Assembly (NCBI GenBank): GCA_002415785.1
Contig: DIAJ01000044.1
Coordinates: 35,419 to 99,418 of the forward strand
Length of the DNA stretch: 64,000 nucleotides
Source of the DNA: Flavobacteriales bacterium UBA5081
GTDB lineage: Bacteria > Bacteroidota > Bacteroidia > Flavobacteriales_E > Vicingaceae
Reading direction: 5' to 3'
Positions 19,878-27,677 of the stretch are shown here, piece after piece. Below the pieces are notes generated by a model. It had not been told where the DNA came from and ran no database searches. It saw only the letters and a program-made list of their open reading frames with translations. The position numbers and the translations under genes were made by a program. Within the stretch, counting starts at the first letter, position 1, and each line of letters opens with the position of its first letter.

Positions 19878-20786
19878 ATGAAAAAATTACTACTGATTGC
19901 TTTTATAGGTCTTGGACTCCAATCAGGGCTTCGTGCTCAGGGAATGGATTTTGGCATCAACCTAGGTGGAGCCAACTACATGGGTGAAATTGGAGGAAAT
20001 GAAGGCGAAGCTAAACCCTGGTTGCTCGATATGAACATCAATCAAACGAGTTTTGCCTTTGGAGCATTTTATCGCTACAGCTTTACCGATCGTCTTGCAG
20101 CAAAAATTCAAATCAATTATGCCCGTATCCAAGGAGCCGACAGCCTTTCAAATGAACCGACTCGCTTGGCGCGTAACCTCAGCTTCCGCACCGACATTAT
20201 TGAAGCCATGATTACCGGAGAGTATAACTTTTTCGTAATGCACGACATGAATCGCAGAAGTCGAAAAAGAGTTGACTTCCGCTCTTATGCCTTTGCCGGA
20301 ATTGGCGCGCTACTCTATTATCCTCATGCCAAAATGAACGATAAGTGGTATTATCTTCGTCCGTTAGCTACTGAAGGCACCGACAAACAATATGATGAAA
20401 TGACCATTGCTGTGCCTTTAGGCGTTGGTGCAAACTTTACCTTCAACCGTAAAATGAGAATTGGTCTTGAAGTGGGTTATCGCTTTTCTTTCACCGATTA
20501 CCTAGACGATGTAAGTACTCGTTATGCTCCCGAAAATGAGCTTCCCTATGCAGAATCCATTGCATTAGCAAGAAGAAGCCCCGAAGTCTATGCCCGAGGA
20601 GAATACGATGATTTGCCTCCCTTCACTGCTTCTAATCCGGGCAATATTCGTGGTAATCCTGAAACCAATGATGGCTATTTATTGGTGCAATTCAATGTAT
20701 CTTATGTAATCAACACCGGCAACTCCTTTTACAGAAGTCGCTACAAAAGCTTGATTAATCGTAAGCGTGCTAGAAGGAAGTTTTAG
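19878..20786 (+). CDS. Outer-membrane beta-barrel protein, DUF6089-like
   Basis: A 302-residue protein with a signal peptide at residues 1-20 (cleaved after LRAQ) and an alternating beta-strand pattern typical of an eight-stranded outer-membrane barrel. The start of the mature part (MDFGINLGGANYMGEIGG), then FAFGAFYRYSFTDRLAAKIQ and later YAFAGIGALLYYPHAK and LGVGANFTFNRKMRIGLEVG, resemble the DUF6089 group of Bacteroidota. I recall that group as related to PorG of the type IX secretion machinery, but I cannot confirm this without a search. The C-terminus is strongly basic (RSRYKSLINRKRARRKF). The gene is alone, with repeat-filled gaps on both sides. Confidence 0.75.
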   Translation: MKKLLLIAFIGLGLQSGLRAQGMDFGINLGGANYMGEIGGNEGEAKPWLLDMNINQTSFAFGAFYRYSFTDRLAAKIQINYARIQGADSLSNEPTRLARNLSFRTDIIEAMITGEYNFFVMHDMNRRSRKRVDFRSYAFAGIGALLYYPHAKMNDKWYYLRPLATEGTDKQYDEMTIAVPLGVGANFTFNRKMRIGLEVGYRFSFTDYLDDVSTRYAPENELPYAESIALARRSPEVYARGEYDDLPPFTASNPGNIRGNPETNDGYLLVQFNVSYVINTGNSFYRSRYKSLINRKRARRKF

Positions 20787-21603
20787 GAGGACTAGAGGTT
20801 AGATTTTAGATTTAGATGTTAAAAAGTTTTAAATCGGCTTCTTGAAAAATTTCGTAAAAATCAAATCATTACGCAAACTCCAAACCGAAGACGCTCATCC
20901 TAAACGAAATATCAATATAAAAAACTGTCATGCTGAGCTCGTCTCAGCACCCATAACAACCCAGACCTAATTCTTTAAGAGTACGTTCCAAGACACAACA
21001 GATCCTTTCAAAAATATGAAATGTGAAACAGTGAAAGTTGAAACTTTTCTCGCTGAGGCGAGATTTGGTTCATTCTTCGCAGACTTGTGTTGGAAAACCT
21101 CTAACTTCTTGTTTCTTGCAGCGAAGCGTTCTTGCATCTAAAAAACTATTGTCACTTTTAACTCTCTTCTCTAACTAGAATTTGTTTTTAAAAAAACTTA
21201 ATGACTTTCTTAACTCCTTCATGTTCTAAATGTTTAAAATTTAGTATTCCACACTCACTTTTGTACCGATTGCAATCGGCACAAGTCCGCCAAAAGTTAT
21301 ATTTGTATAATCACATTTTCCGGGCACTTGCGTACCCGGCTAATAGATGTCGCCCTTTCAGGGCTTTTGGAGAGTAGGAAAGTTAAGAGAGGAAAACTTT
21401 AATCCTTTCTCCTTCATCCTTAATCCGGTTTGCTCTTGTAACAGCGAAGCGATCTTGACTCTATACTCTAAAGTCAACTTTAAGTACTTCAAACTTCAAG
21501 TACTTTAGGCACTTCAAAAGAAACTGTCTCGCTATTACGAAATAGAGTTTAAAAAAATAATTCTTAATTCTTAATTCTTAATTCTTAATTCTTAATTCTA
21601 TAA
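20787..21603. repeat. Repeat-filled intergenic region
   Basis: No gene is visible. Contents in order: a partial copy of the 150-bp palindromic unit (about 20889-21005), whose first hairpin is TGCTGA/TCAGCA at 20931-20948; a TCTCGCTGAGGCGAGA palindrome at about 21046; the second copy of the 209/216-bp repeat (21154-21369), carrying the hairpin CCGATTGCAATCGG at 21266-21279 where the copy at 19232 has a different one; TTTAAGTACTTCAAACTTCAAG blocks around 21479; and five tandem TTCTTAA heptamers (21561-21595) ending just before the stop codon of the next gene. Confidence 0.75.
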
Positions 21604-22356
21604 CTATTTTCGTTTTACAAACTGAATCAACTTCCGTAATGGCTTGTATAGAAAAGTAAAAGCACCGGGTTTTAAGTCATTCAATTCCCAAGCTTTTCGA
21701 TCTTCACGATTGGCTCTTAGGCGATTCTTTAATGAAGCATTACTCATTCCGCCAATTCTCATTTTTACAATTACTCGCTTTAAATAAGCTACACTTAGTT
21801 GATGTTTATGCAACATGCGCAACATTAATTCGTAATCGGCAGCTGATTTCAACTCTAGCCGAAAACCTCCATACTTTTCGTAAAACCTCTTACGAATAAA
21901 AAAAGTAGGGTGCGGTGGCATCCAACCCTTTAAGAATGATCCTTGTTTATACTCCCCCGATTGCCAATAGCGCCTTACTTTATTCGTGTCTTCACTGTCA
22001 ACATAAAACAAATCGGCGTAAAGCGCATCTGCCTTTTCCTTTTGCAAATTGCTTACCACATCAGAAACTACCCTATTATCAATGTAAAAATCATCTGCAT
22101 TTAACATGCCCACCAACTCTCCACCGGCTAATTGAATGCCCTTATTCAAGGCGTCGTACATTCCGTGGTCTGCTTCCGAAACAAAATGATCAATTCGGCT
22201 TCCGTACGATTGAACAATCTCCACCGTTTGGTCAGTCGACTGACCGTCAATCACAATGTATTCCAAGTCTTCATAATCCTGCGCCAGCACCGACTCAATC
22301 GTATCTTTAATGGTGGCTTCGCTGTTGTAACAAACGGTAATAATGCTGACCTTCAT
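21604..22356 (-). CDS. Glycosyltransferase family 2 (WcaE-like)
   Basis: A 250-residue GT-A fold glycosyltransferase, predicted to add a sugar to a lipid-linked polysaccharide precursor at the cytoplasmic face. The N-terminal nucleotide-binding motif is MKVSIITVCYNSEATIKDTI. VIDGQSTDQT (residues 34-43) and GMYDALNKGIQLAGGELVGM lead to the metal-binding LNADD near residue 88. This pattern, especially DGQSTD and DHGMYDALNKG, is that of WcaE-like enzymes. The C-terminus is basic and may touch the membrane (KPLRKLIQFVKRK). It is the last minus-strand gene of the wider glycan region, separated by 55 bp from the carbamoyltransferase. Its stop codon lies directly against heptamer repeats. Confidence 0.88.
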   Translation of the reverse strand: MKVSIITVCYNSEATIKDTIESVLAQDYEDLEYIVIDGQSTDQTVEIVQSYGSRIDHFVSEADHGMYDALNKGIQLAGGELVGMLNADDFYIDNRVVSDVVSNLQKEKADALYADLFYVDSEDTNKVRRYWQSGEYKQGSFLKGWMPPHPTFFIRKRFYEKYGGFRLELKSAADYELMLRMLHKHQLSVAYLKRVIVKMRIGGMSNASLKNRLRANREDRKAWELNDLKPGAFTFLYKPLRKLIQFVKRK

Positions 22357-22411
22357 GGTATAATGAATGTATAAATGAGAAGTGGTTTAGGTACTTAAAA
22401 TTTGTGCTGAA

Positions 22412-24136
22412 TTACCGTTTTCTACTCACCACATAGTTTCCTAAAACCAAAACGTCCATTTCTGTTCGTAAATAGCAGTCCAAGGCTTCTTTTGGCGTAT
22501 TCACAATAGGCTCGTTCTCATTAAAAGAAGTATTTAATAAAATTGGCGTTCCTGTTTTTTGCCTAAATTTTTCGATTAAATCATAATAACGGTCGCCTTT
22601 GCTAACTGTTTGCAAGCGCCCGGTGCCATCAACATGAGTAACTGCGGGAATTTCATCATGTTTTTCCTTGCGTATTGGATACACCTTCTCCATGAAAGGG
22701 ACTTTATCTGTTTTTTCAAAATACTCCGGAACATATTCTTCTAAAATAGAAGGGGCAAAAGGACGAAAACTTTCTCTGCGTTTAATTTTTGCATTAAGCA
22801 AATCTTTGGCGTCCGTGCGACGAGGATCAACCAAAATGGAACGATGTCCCAAAGCTCTCGGTCCAAATTCTGCTCGACCTTGATACCAACCAATCACCTT
22901 TCCGGCTACTAATTCATCACTTACCTGATCAATAAGCTCATCCTCTTCAAAACGTTCAAAGTCCACCTCAGCATTCTTCAGCGTCTGCTCTATTTCTTCA
23001 TCAGTCGCTTGATAACCGGTATAAGCATCGTAGATGGCAGGCATTCTATCTTTCTTTAATTCCTGATTATATAGCCATAAGGCAGAACCCATAGCCGTTC
23101 CTGCATCATGCCCGGCTGAAGGAATATAAATATTTTCAAAGGTAGTGCTCTCAAGCACTTTCCCATTGGCCACGGAGTTTTGCGCCACACCACCGGCAAT
23201 GCAGATATTTTTGCTTCCGGTTTTTTGCTGTAAGTGATTCAAGATATGAAAAATCAACTCCTCCGTCATACGTTGAACCGAAGTAGCAATGTCTTTGTGC
23301 TTCTGCGTCAACTCCTCGCCTTTTTTTCTGGCGGAGCCTAGTAACTTTTCTAACTCTTCGGAGAAAATCGCTTCAATATGCGGGTTCCCTCCCTCCCAAC
23401 TCATACTCACACCTTCTTTAGCATGAGTGAAATATTTCAGATTCAATTCAAACAGACCATTCTCTTTTAAGTGAATAATCTCTCTCATCTCTTTCATGTA
23501 CTTTGCTTCACCATAGGGCGCTAATCCCATCACTTTATATTCATCACCATAATGAGGAAAACCCAAAAACTGAGTTAAAGCAGTATAGAAAATCCCGGCA
23601 GAGTGCGGATAAATCACCGTATCCAAAACTTCAATTTGGTTGCCTTTGCCCATTGCTGTCATGGTGGAAGTAAAATCTCCAAAACCATCAATGGATAAAA
23701 TGGCTGACTCTTCAAAAGGAGAAGCAAAAAAGGTGCTACCTAGATGACTTCTATGATGTTCAATGTTTTTAACTTCTGCTTTAATTTCTCTCTCATCCAC
23801 CCCCAAAGCTTTACTCAGCTCAGTTTTTACACTTCCCACTTTTCTACTGTTAGACAAACGATCTTTAATCGCTTTTACAGTAACCAAGTTCTTTAGGGAA
23901 TGCATTACCTTTTTGTGCAAGTTGGCTGAAGGATTTCTAGAAATGGTGATGTAATCTACATCTCCAATCTCTATTTTCGCTTCCTTAAGGCAAAATTTTA
24001 TGGCCTCTGACGGAAAACCCGCCCAATGCTTGATTCTTCTAAATCGTTCTTCTTCTGTTGCGGCAATCATCTTTCCGTCTTTTAAAATACAAGCTGATGA
24101 ATCGCCGTGGTATGCGTTAATCCCTAATATGTACAT
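22412..24136 (-). CDS. Carbamoyltransferase (NodU/CmcH family)
   Basis: A 574-residue two-domain O-carbamoyltransferase. The family uses carbamoyl phosphate and ATP to carbamoylate sugar hydroxyls or small molecules. The N-terminal Kae1-like domain shows NAYHGDSSACILKDGKMI (residues 6-23), EERFRR, the metal-binding HHRSHLGSTFFASPF near 127 and SIDGFGDFTST. The middle contains IAGGVAQNSVANGKVLES. The C-terminal domain shows GWYQGRAEFGPRALGHRSIL near 419 and LLNTSFNENEPIV near 537. The length is normal for the family. The neighbours are glycosyltransferases, so modification of the exopolysaccharide is the likely job, but the gene is bounded upstream by an 850-bp repeat-filled gap and may be expressed separately. 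Confidence 0.92.
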   Translation of the reverse strand: MYILGINAYHGDSSACILKDGKMIAATEEERFRRIKHWAGFPSEAIKFCLKEAKIEIGDVDYITISRNPSANLHKKVMHSLKNLVTVKAIKDRLSNSRKVGSVKTELSKALGVDEREIKAEVKNIEHHRSHLGSTFFASPFEESAILSIDGFGDFTSTMTAMGKGNQIEVLDTVIYPHSAGIFYTALTQFLGFPHYGDEYKVMGLAPYGEAKYMKEMREIIHLKENGLFELNLKYFTHAKEGVSMSWEGGNPHIEAIFSEELEKLLGSARKKGEELTQKHKDIATSVQRMTEELIFHILNHLQQKTGSKNICIAGGVAQNSVANGKVLESTTFENIYIPSAGHDAGTAMGSALWLYNQELKKDRMPAIYDAYTGYQATDEEIEQTLKNAEVDFERFEEDELIDQVSDELVAGKVIGWYQGRAEFGPRALGHRSILVDPRRTDAKDLLNAKIKRRESFRPFAPSILEEYVPEYFEKTDKVPFMEKVYPIRKEKHDEIPAVTHVDGTGRLQTVSKGDRYYDLIEKFRQKTGTPILLNTSFNENEPIVNTPKEALDCYLRTEMDVLVLGNYVVSRKR

Positions 24137-24989
24137 ATATCTTCAAGTAATTATGTAGTAGAAAACAAAATCGCTAAATTATTGAAAGGATTTAAAAGAA
24201 ATGAGGATAAGCAATTTGTTTTTTTTATACCCGGTCTTTTAAAATATGAAATGCGAAACAAGAAACATTGAAACTTTTCTCGCTGTCGCGAGAAGCGGTT
24301 TACGCTTCGCTAACATTTGCTAAAAACGATACTTCATAACGTACCCCCTAGCCGAAGACGCTCATCCTAAACGAAATGTTTATATAGAAACGTGTCATTC
24401 TAAACGATATCCCTGTATAGATCCGTTTCATCCTGAATTTATTTCAGGATCTGTAACAACCTTGGAAGTTAATTCTATAAAACAACCTTCCGAGACAAAG
24501 ACAGATGCTGAAACTAGTTCAGCATGACGCGTCGTTGTTTGGCGCATTCGTTTAGGAGCAACACGTCTCCTTTAGGTTCATTCGTTTAGGATGATTATCT
24601 CCGTTAGAACTTAGCGCCTGCTAATGACACGTCGCTGTCAGGCACATCCGTTCTGTTCGCCCCGTCTACGGCAGGTGATTTTGTAGCCCCCATTTGAAAT
24701 TTGACATACCGATTATGATTTTAAATGTCGCATAAAATGCTCCTTAAAGTCTATATCGGCATTATACCTTAAACAATTATATCAACGGATATTTAAATAT
24801 GAATTTGGTATAATTTGACACTTCGGATTTAAGATCGTCCATTGACCATTATCAATTGCCCATTTCTCCTTCATCCTCATTCAAAATTTGACATTTCGGA
24901 TTCTAAAGCAAAAAATCTCTCGCTGTCAATAGATAGAACTTAAAAGAATCATTCTTAATTCTTAATTCTTAATTCTTAATCTTTAGTCC
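24137..24989. repeat. Repeat-filled intergenic region
   Basis: No gene is visible. From left: an AAAATATGAAATG block with a TCTCGCTGTCGCGAGA palindrome at about 24279; a full copy of the palindromic unit from about 24350 to 24560 (hairpin 1 ATCCTGAA/TTCAGGAT at 24430-24450; hairpin 2 ATGCTGAA/TTCAGCAT at 24505-24525), extended by several degenerate CGTCGCTGT...CATTCGTTTAGG blocks to about 24680; AAATTTGACAT motifs; a weak CAATTG-type block near 24835; and four TTCTTAA heptamers (24952-24979) running into the stop codon of the next gene. Confidence 0.75.
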
Positions 24990-26120
24990 TTAGTCCAAAA
25001 AAACCTTCCTCGCATCCTCAATGGTTTTATCACTCACAATATGCTCCTCCGCATAAGCATAACATTTCTGCACCATTTGCTCATAGTTTTCTTGCGTCAA
25101 ATTCAAAGCTTCTTTCAAATATTCCAGCCATTGATTTTTATCTTTCAAGTCCAAATCGGCTCCCACGCCTTCCTTTTTCAAATTGCGCCATGGTGTAGCT
25201 TGACTAATCACAATTGGCAAACCGGCAAGTAGTGCCTCCACGATACTGTGACCATAGTTTTCGTGCAAAGTCGGTAAAATGTAAAAATGGTATTGCTGCA
25301 AAGTGGCGGCAATGTCTTGTGGTTTTACCACGCCCATGTACCGAATTCGCTCATCCTGCTCAATAATGCCCTTGCACTTTTTCCAATAAGTCTGCTCCTC
25401 TATCGGACCGTAAATATCCAAAGTCAAGCCTTTTTCCTCCTTTAACTCTTGTATGAGCTCTAAGGCAAAAAGCAAATTTTTCTTCTCCGCTAAACGGGAA
25501 AGAAACACCAGTTTCAGCTCACCACTCTTTTTTTGAAATGGATTTCGATCCACTTTTATGGAGGATAAATTTTGCGCTACTTTTATTTTAGCATTTTTTC
25601 CATAAGCCAAGCGAATTTCAGCCGCTTCTTGCTCTGAGGTAGCGTGCCAAACTGTATTTTTGCTGCTAAAAAACAATCGCTTGCTCACTTTTATAAAGAC
25701 CTTTTTCTTTAGCGGTTTAATCGCCAAAGCGCCGCTGCCCAACATTCCTCTTGGAGCAATAATTTGAGTGGCGTCGTACCTCTTTAGGGCGCGATAAGGC
25801 TTCAGAGTAAAATTCTTTGAAAACAAAGAGTTGTAATAAATCACATCTACTTTCTTTTCTTCAAAAATGGCACAATATACTTTTCGCTTTTGCTTCTCCT
25901 TAGTTAGGTAAATAACATCAATCCCCTCATAATTCGTCCACTCATTTGGAACCACCTCTAAAACTTCTCCATCCAGGTCTTTATTGGATGTAACAATGCT
26001 AAAGTCGAACTCCTTTTTTAAAGCTTGCACTAAATTAAAAACAGACTTTAGCGGACCGCCGGCTTTGTAGGCAGGATAAAACCAGTCGATGAAGATGAGG
26101 ATTTTTGTTTTGCTATTCAA
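24990..26120 (-). CDS. Glycosyltransferase family 4
   Basis: A 376-residue GT-B fold retaining glycosyltransferase. The N-terminal domain begins ILIFIDWFYPAYKAGGPLKS, the acceptor-side glycine-rich loop of GT4 enzymes. The C-terminal domain has LVFLSRLAEKKNLLFALELI and the nucleotide-sugar EX7E motif in LHENYGHSIVEALLAGLPIV. The length is normal. It probably transfers one sugar of the exopolysaccharide repeat unit. It is the next minus-strand glycan gene after the four-helix-bundle cassette and was probably once continuous with the operon upstream of that cassette. Its 3' end runs directly into heptamer repeats. Confidence 0.9.
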   Translation of the reverse strand: MNSKTKILIFIDWFYPAYKAGGPLKSVFNLVQALKKEFDFSIVTSNKDLDGEVLEVVPNEWTNYEGIDVIYLTKEKQKRKVYCAIFEEKKVDVIYYNSLFSKNFTLKPYRALKRYDATQIIAPRGMLGSGALAIKPLKKKVFIKVSKRLFFSSKNTVWHATSEQEAAEIRLAYGKNAKIKVAQNLSSIKVDRNPFQKKSGELKLVFLSRLAEKKNLLFALELIQELKEEKGLTLDIYGPIEEQTYWKKCKGIIEQDERIRYMGVVKPQDIAATLQQYHFYILPTLHENYGHSIVEALLAGLPIVISQATPWRNLKKEGVGADLDLKDKNQWLEYLKEALNLTQENYEQMVQKCYAYAEEHIVSDKTIEDARKVFLD

Positions 26121-26171
26121 TTTATTATAAATTAATTACATACTTATCGTCTTACAATTCACAGTAGTGAT

Positions 26172-26236
26172 AATGGACAATTAACAATGAACAATTGACA
26201 GTTGTCCATTGTCCATTGAAAGCATTGTCAATTGTT
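26172..26236. repeat. CAATTG-type repeat block, left flank of four-helix-bundle gene
   Basis: A run of related motifs (TGGACAATTAACAATG, ACAATTGACAGTTGTCC, ATTGTCAATTGT) with an internal inverted repeat TGGACAA/TTGTCCA. It overlaps the 3' end of the four-helix-bundle gene by a few bases. Solo copies of the same motif occur near 24835, 30330, 48230, 52240, 54232 and 55510. Confidence 0.75.
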
Positions 26237-26587
26237 TTTAAGTTTTTCTTTTGTGGTTCTAATAATCGAGATTAGCAAACGATTTAACTCCCCAACTTTC
26301 ATTCTTAAGTTTTTAAACTCACTTTCATTTAAATAATCAGTTTTAAATAATAGCTCTAGCCAATATTCCGTCTCATTGGCTTCCTTTAGCGAAATAGAAA
26401 GTTTATGAATAAAGTCTTGTTTACTTTCTGCGTGTTCAGACTCTCGAATTAAAGCTCCAACAGCGGTACCACTCCTCAATAACTGCCTAGATAGCACAAA
26501 CTCTTTTTGCTCAGTTAGCCGTTTACAAGCCTCCACAATTTCAATGGCAAACTCATAGCTTTTATCCTTAACTATATTCTCTTTCAT
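26228..26587 (-). CDS. Four-helix-bundle protein (S23 / Avd-like)
   Basis: A 119-residue all-helical protein of the four-helix-bundle family known from 23S rRNA intervening sequences and, distantly, from diversity-generating retroelement Avd proteins. Visible marks are DKSYEFAIEIVEACKRL (helix 1), EFVLSRQLLRSGTAVGALIR (helix 2, with the typical QLLRSGTAVGA), ESKQDFIHKLSISLKEANET (helix 3) and EYWLELL, then a final helix ending RTTKEKLKNN. The molecular function is not established. It interrupts a glycosyltransferase operon and is bounded on both sides by CAATTG-type repeats, so it looks like an inserted cassette. No reverse transcriptase or rRNA is nearby. Confidence 0.85.
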   Translation of the reverse strand: MKENIVKDKSYEFAIEIVEACKRLTEQKEFVLSRQLLRSGTAVGALIRESEHAESKQDFIHKLSISLKEANETEYWLELLFKTDYLNESEFKNLRMKVGELNRLLISIIRTTKEKLKNN

Positions 26588-26656
26588 CTCATACAGTTTT
26601 AAAACTCTTTATAAAGCATTAAATGCCTGACTGTAAAACTACTGAATTATCAATCT

Positions 26657-26720
26657 AATTGTCAATTGTCCTTTAAATCATTGTCAATTGTCAATTGTGC
26701 ATTATAAAGTTATCAATTGC
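26657..26720. repeat. CAATTG-type repeat block, right flank of four-helix-bundle gene
   Basis: Repeated ATTGTCAATTGTC motifs. The block covers the last codons and stop of the glycosyltransferase gene at 26691, so the repeat contributes its final residues. Confidence 0.75.
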
Positions 26721-27677
26721 ATCATACACTTCTCTATACTGCTTCGCAATTTCCTCTGCATCAAACCGCTTCACATTCTCCAAGCCTCTTTGAATTAAAC
26801 TTTCTCGAAAGTCCTCATCTTCAATCAACTTTACAATTCCTTCGCGAATGTCATCTACGGAATAGGGATCAACTAACAAAGCACCTTCTCCGGCAACTTC
26901 GGGCATGGAAGCCACATTAGCGGTTATTACCGCTCTTCCGGCGGCTTGAGCTTCAATAATCGGCAGACCAAAACCTTCATAAGTAGATACAAATACCAAA
27001 ATATCACAGGCTTTGTACTCTTCCACCATTTCCTCATTGCTTAAATTGCTTTTAAATGTAAAATCAATTTTCGCTTGATTAAGTTGATTCAGTAATTGAT
27101 CGCTCTTCTGACCAATAATGACCAATTCGCAGTTTAACTTGCTCAAAGCGTGAATTAAACGCTCTAAGTTTTTATTGGCTTTTGTGCCAATGTGCAATAT
27201 GCGTGGTTTTGTTGCATTGAACTTTTTAGGTGTGTAACTAATGGGAAGTGTAAGCGGATTGTGAATTAAGTAAATATTTTTCTTTGTCTTAGTATTCTCA
27301 ATAATTTCATTTTTACTAAAAGTCGAGACAGTAGTTATTACACTAGCATTCTTAACCGGGAGCTTTATCCAAAAAAAATAATAAATCCATCTTTTCACTC
27401 CTTCGTATTTATGCAAGCCCTCTAAGTCATGAATTGTAAGTACAGTTTTTTTGAAAAAAGGGATTGAAAAAATATAGTTATCGTGACCACTTAAATGAAG
27501 AAGTGATTTCCTTAAAGTAAAAACAAACAAAATATTATACAAACGCCCAAACAATCCTTTGGAATATTTTGGTAGTAAACAGATCGTAATAGCTAAGTAA
27601 GGAATTAGTGCTGTAAATACTTTTTCAATACTGTTAAAGTCTACCGCCGGTTTTCGCAAGATTAAAATCTTTCTCAT
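26691..27677 (-). CDS. Glycosyltransferase family 1/4
   Basis: A 328-residue GT-B glycosyltransferase. The N-terminal half contains VLTIHDLEGLHKYEGVKRWI and VITTVSTFSKNEII. The C-terminal donor-binding domain has RILHIGTKANKNLERLIHAL, ACDILVFVSTYEGFGLPIIE (the EX7E region) and AVITANVASMPEVAGEGALL. It is somewhat short at the N-terminus compared with usual GT4 proteins (about 360-400), but the conserved motifs are present. Its start overlaps the end of the upstream polymerase gene by 4 bp. Its last residues (FIMHN) and stop are encoded within a CAATTG-type repeat, so the natural C-terminus may have been replaced when the four-helix cassette arrived. Confidence 0.88.
   Translation of the reverse strand: MRKILILRKPAVDFNSIEKVFTALIPYLAITICLLPKYSKGLFGRLYNILFVFTLRKSLLHLSGHDNYIFSIPFFKKTVLTIHDLEGLHKYEGVKRWIYYFFWIKLPVKNASVITTVSTFSKNEIIENTKTKKNIYLIHNPLTLPISYTPKKFNATKPRILHIGTKANKNLERLIHALSKLNCELVIIGQKSDQLLNQLNQAKIDFTFKSNLSNEEMVEEYKACDILVFVSTYEGFGLPIIEAQAAGRAVITANVASMPEVAGEGALLVDPYSVDDIREGIVKLIEDEDFRESLIQRGLENVKRFDAEEIAKQYREVYDAIDNFIMHN

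Noticed and set aside
20930..20950. Hairpins of the palindromic unit as simple transcription terminators
   Set aside because: Most copies lack a following T-run, occur in both orientations relative to genes, and come in three-hairpin arrays, so termination alone does not explain them.
26228..26587. Diversity-generating retroelement based on the Avd-like four-helix protein
   Set aside because: No reverse transcriptase, template repeat or variable repeat is visible near the gene.
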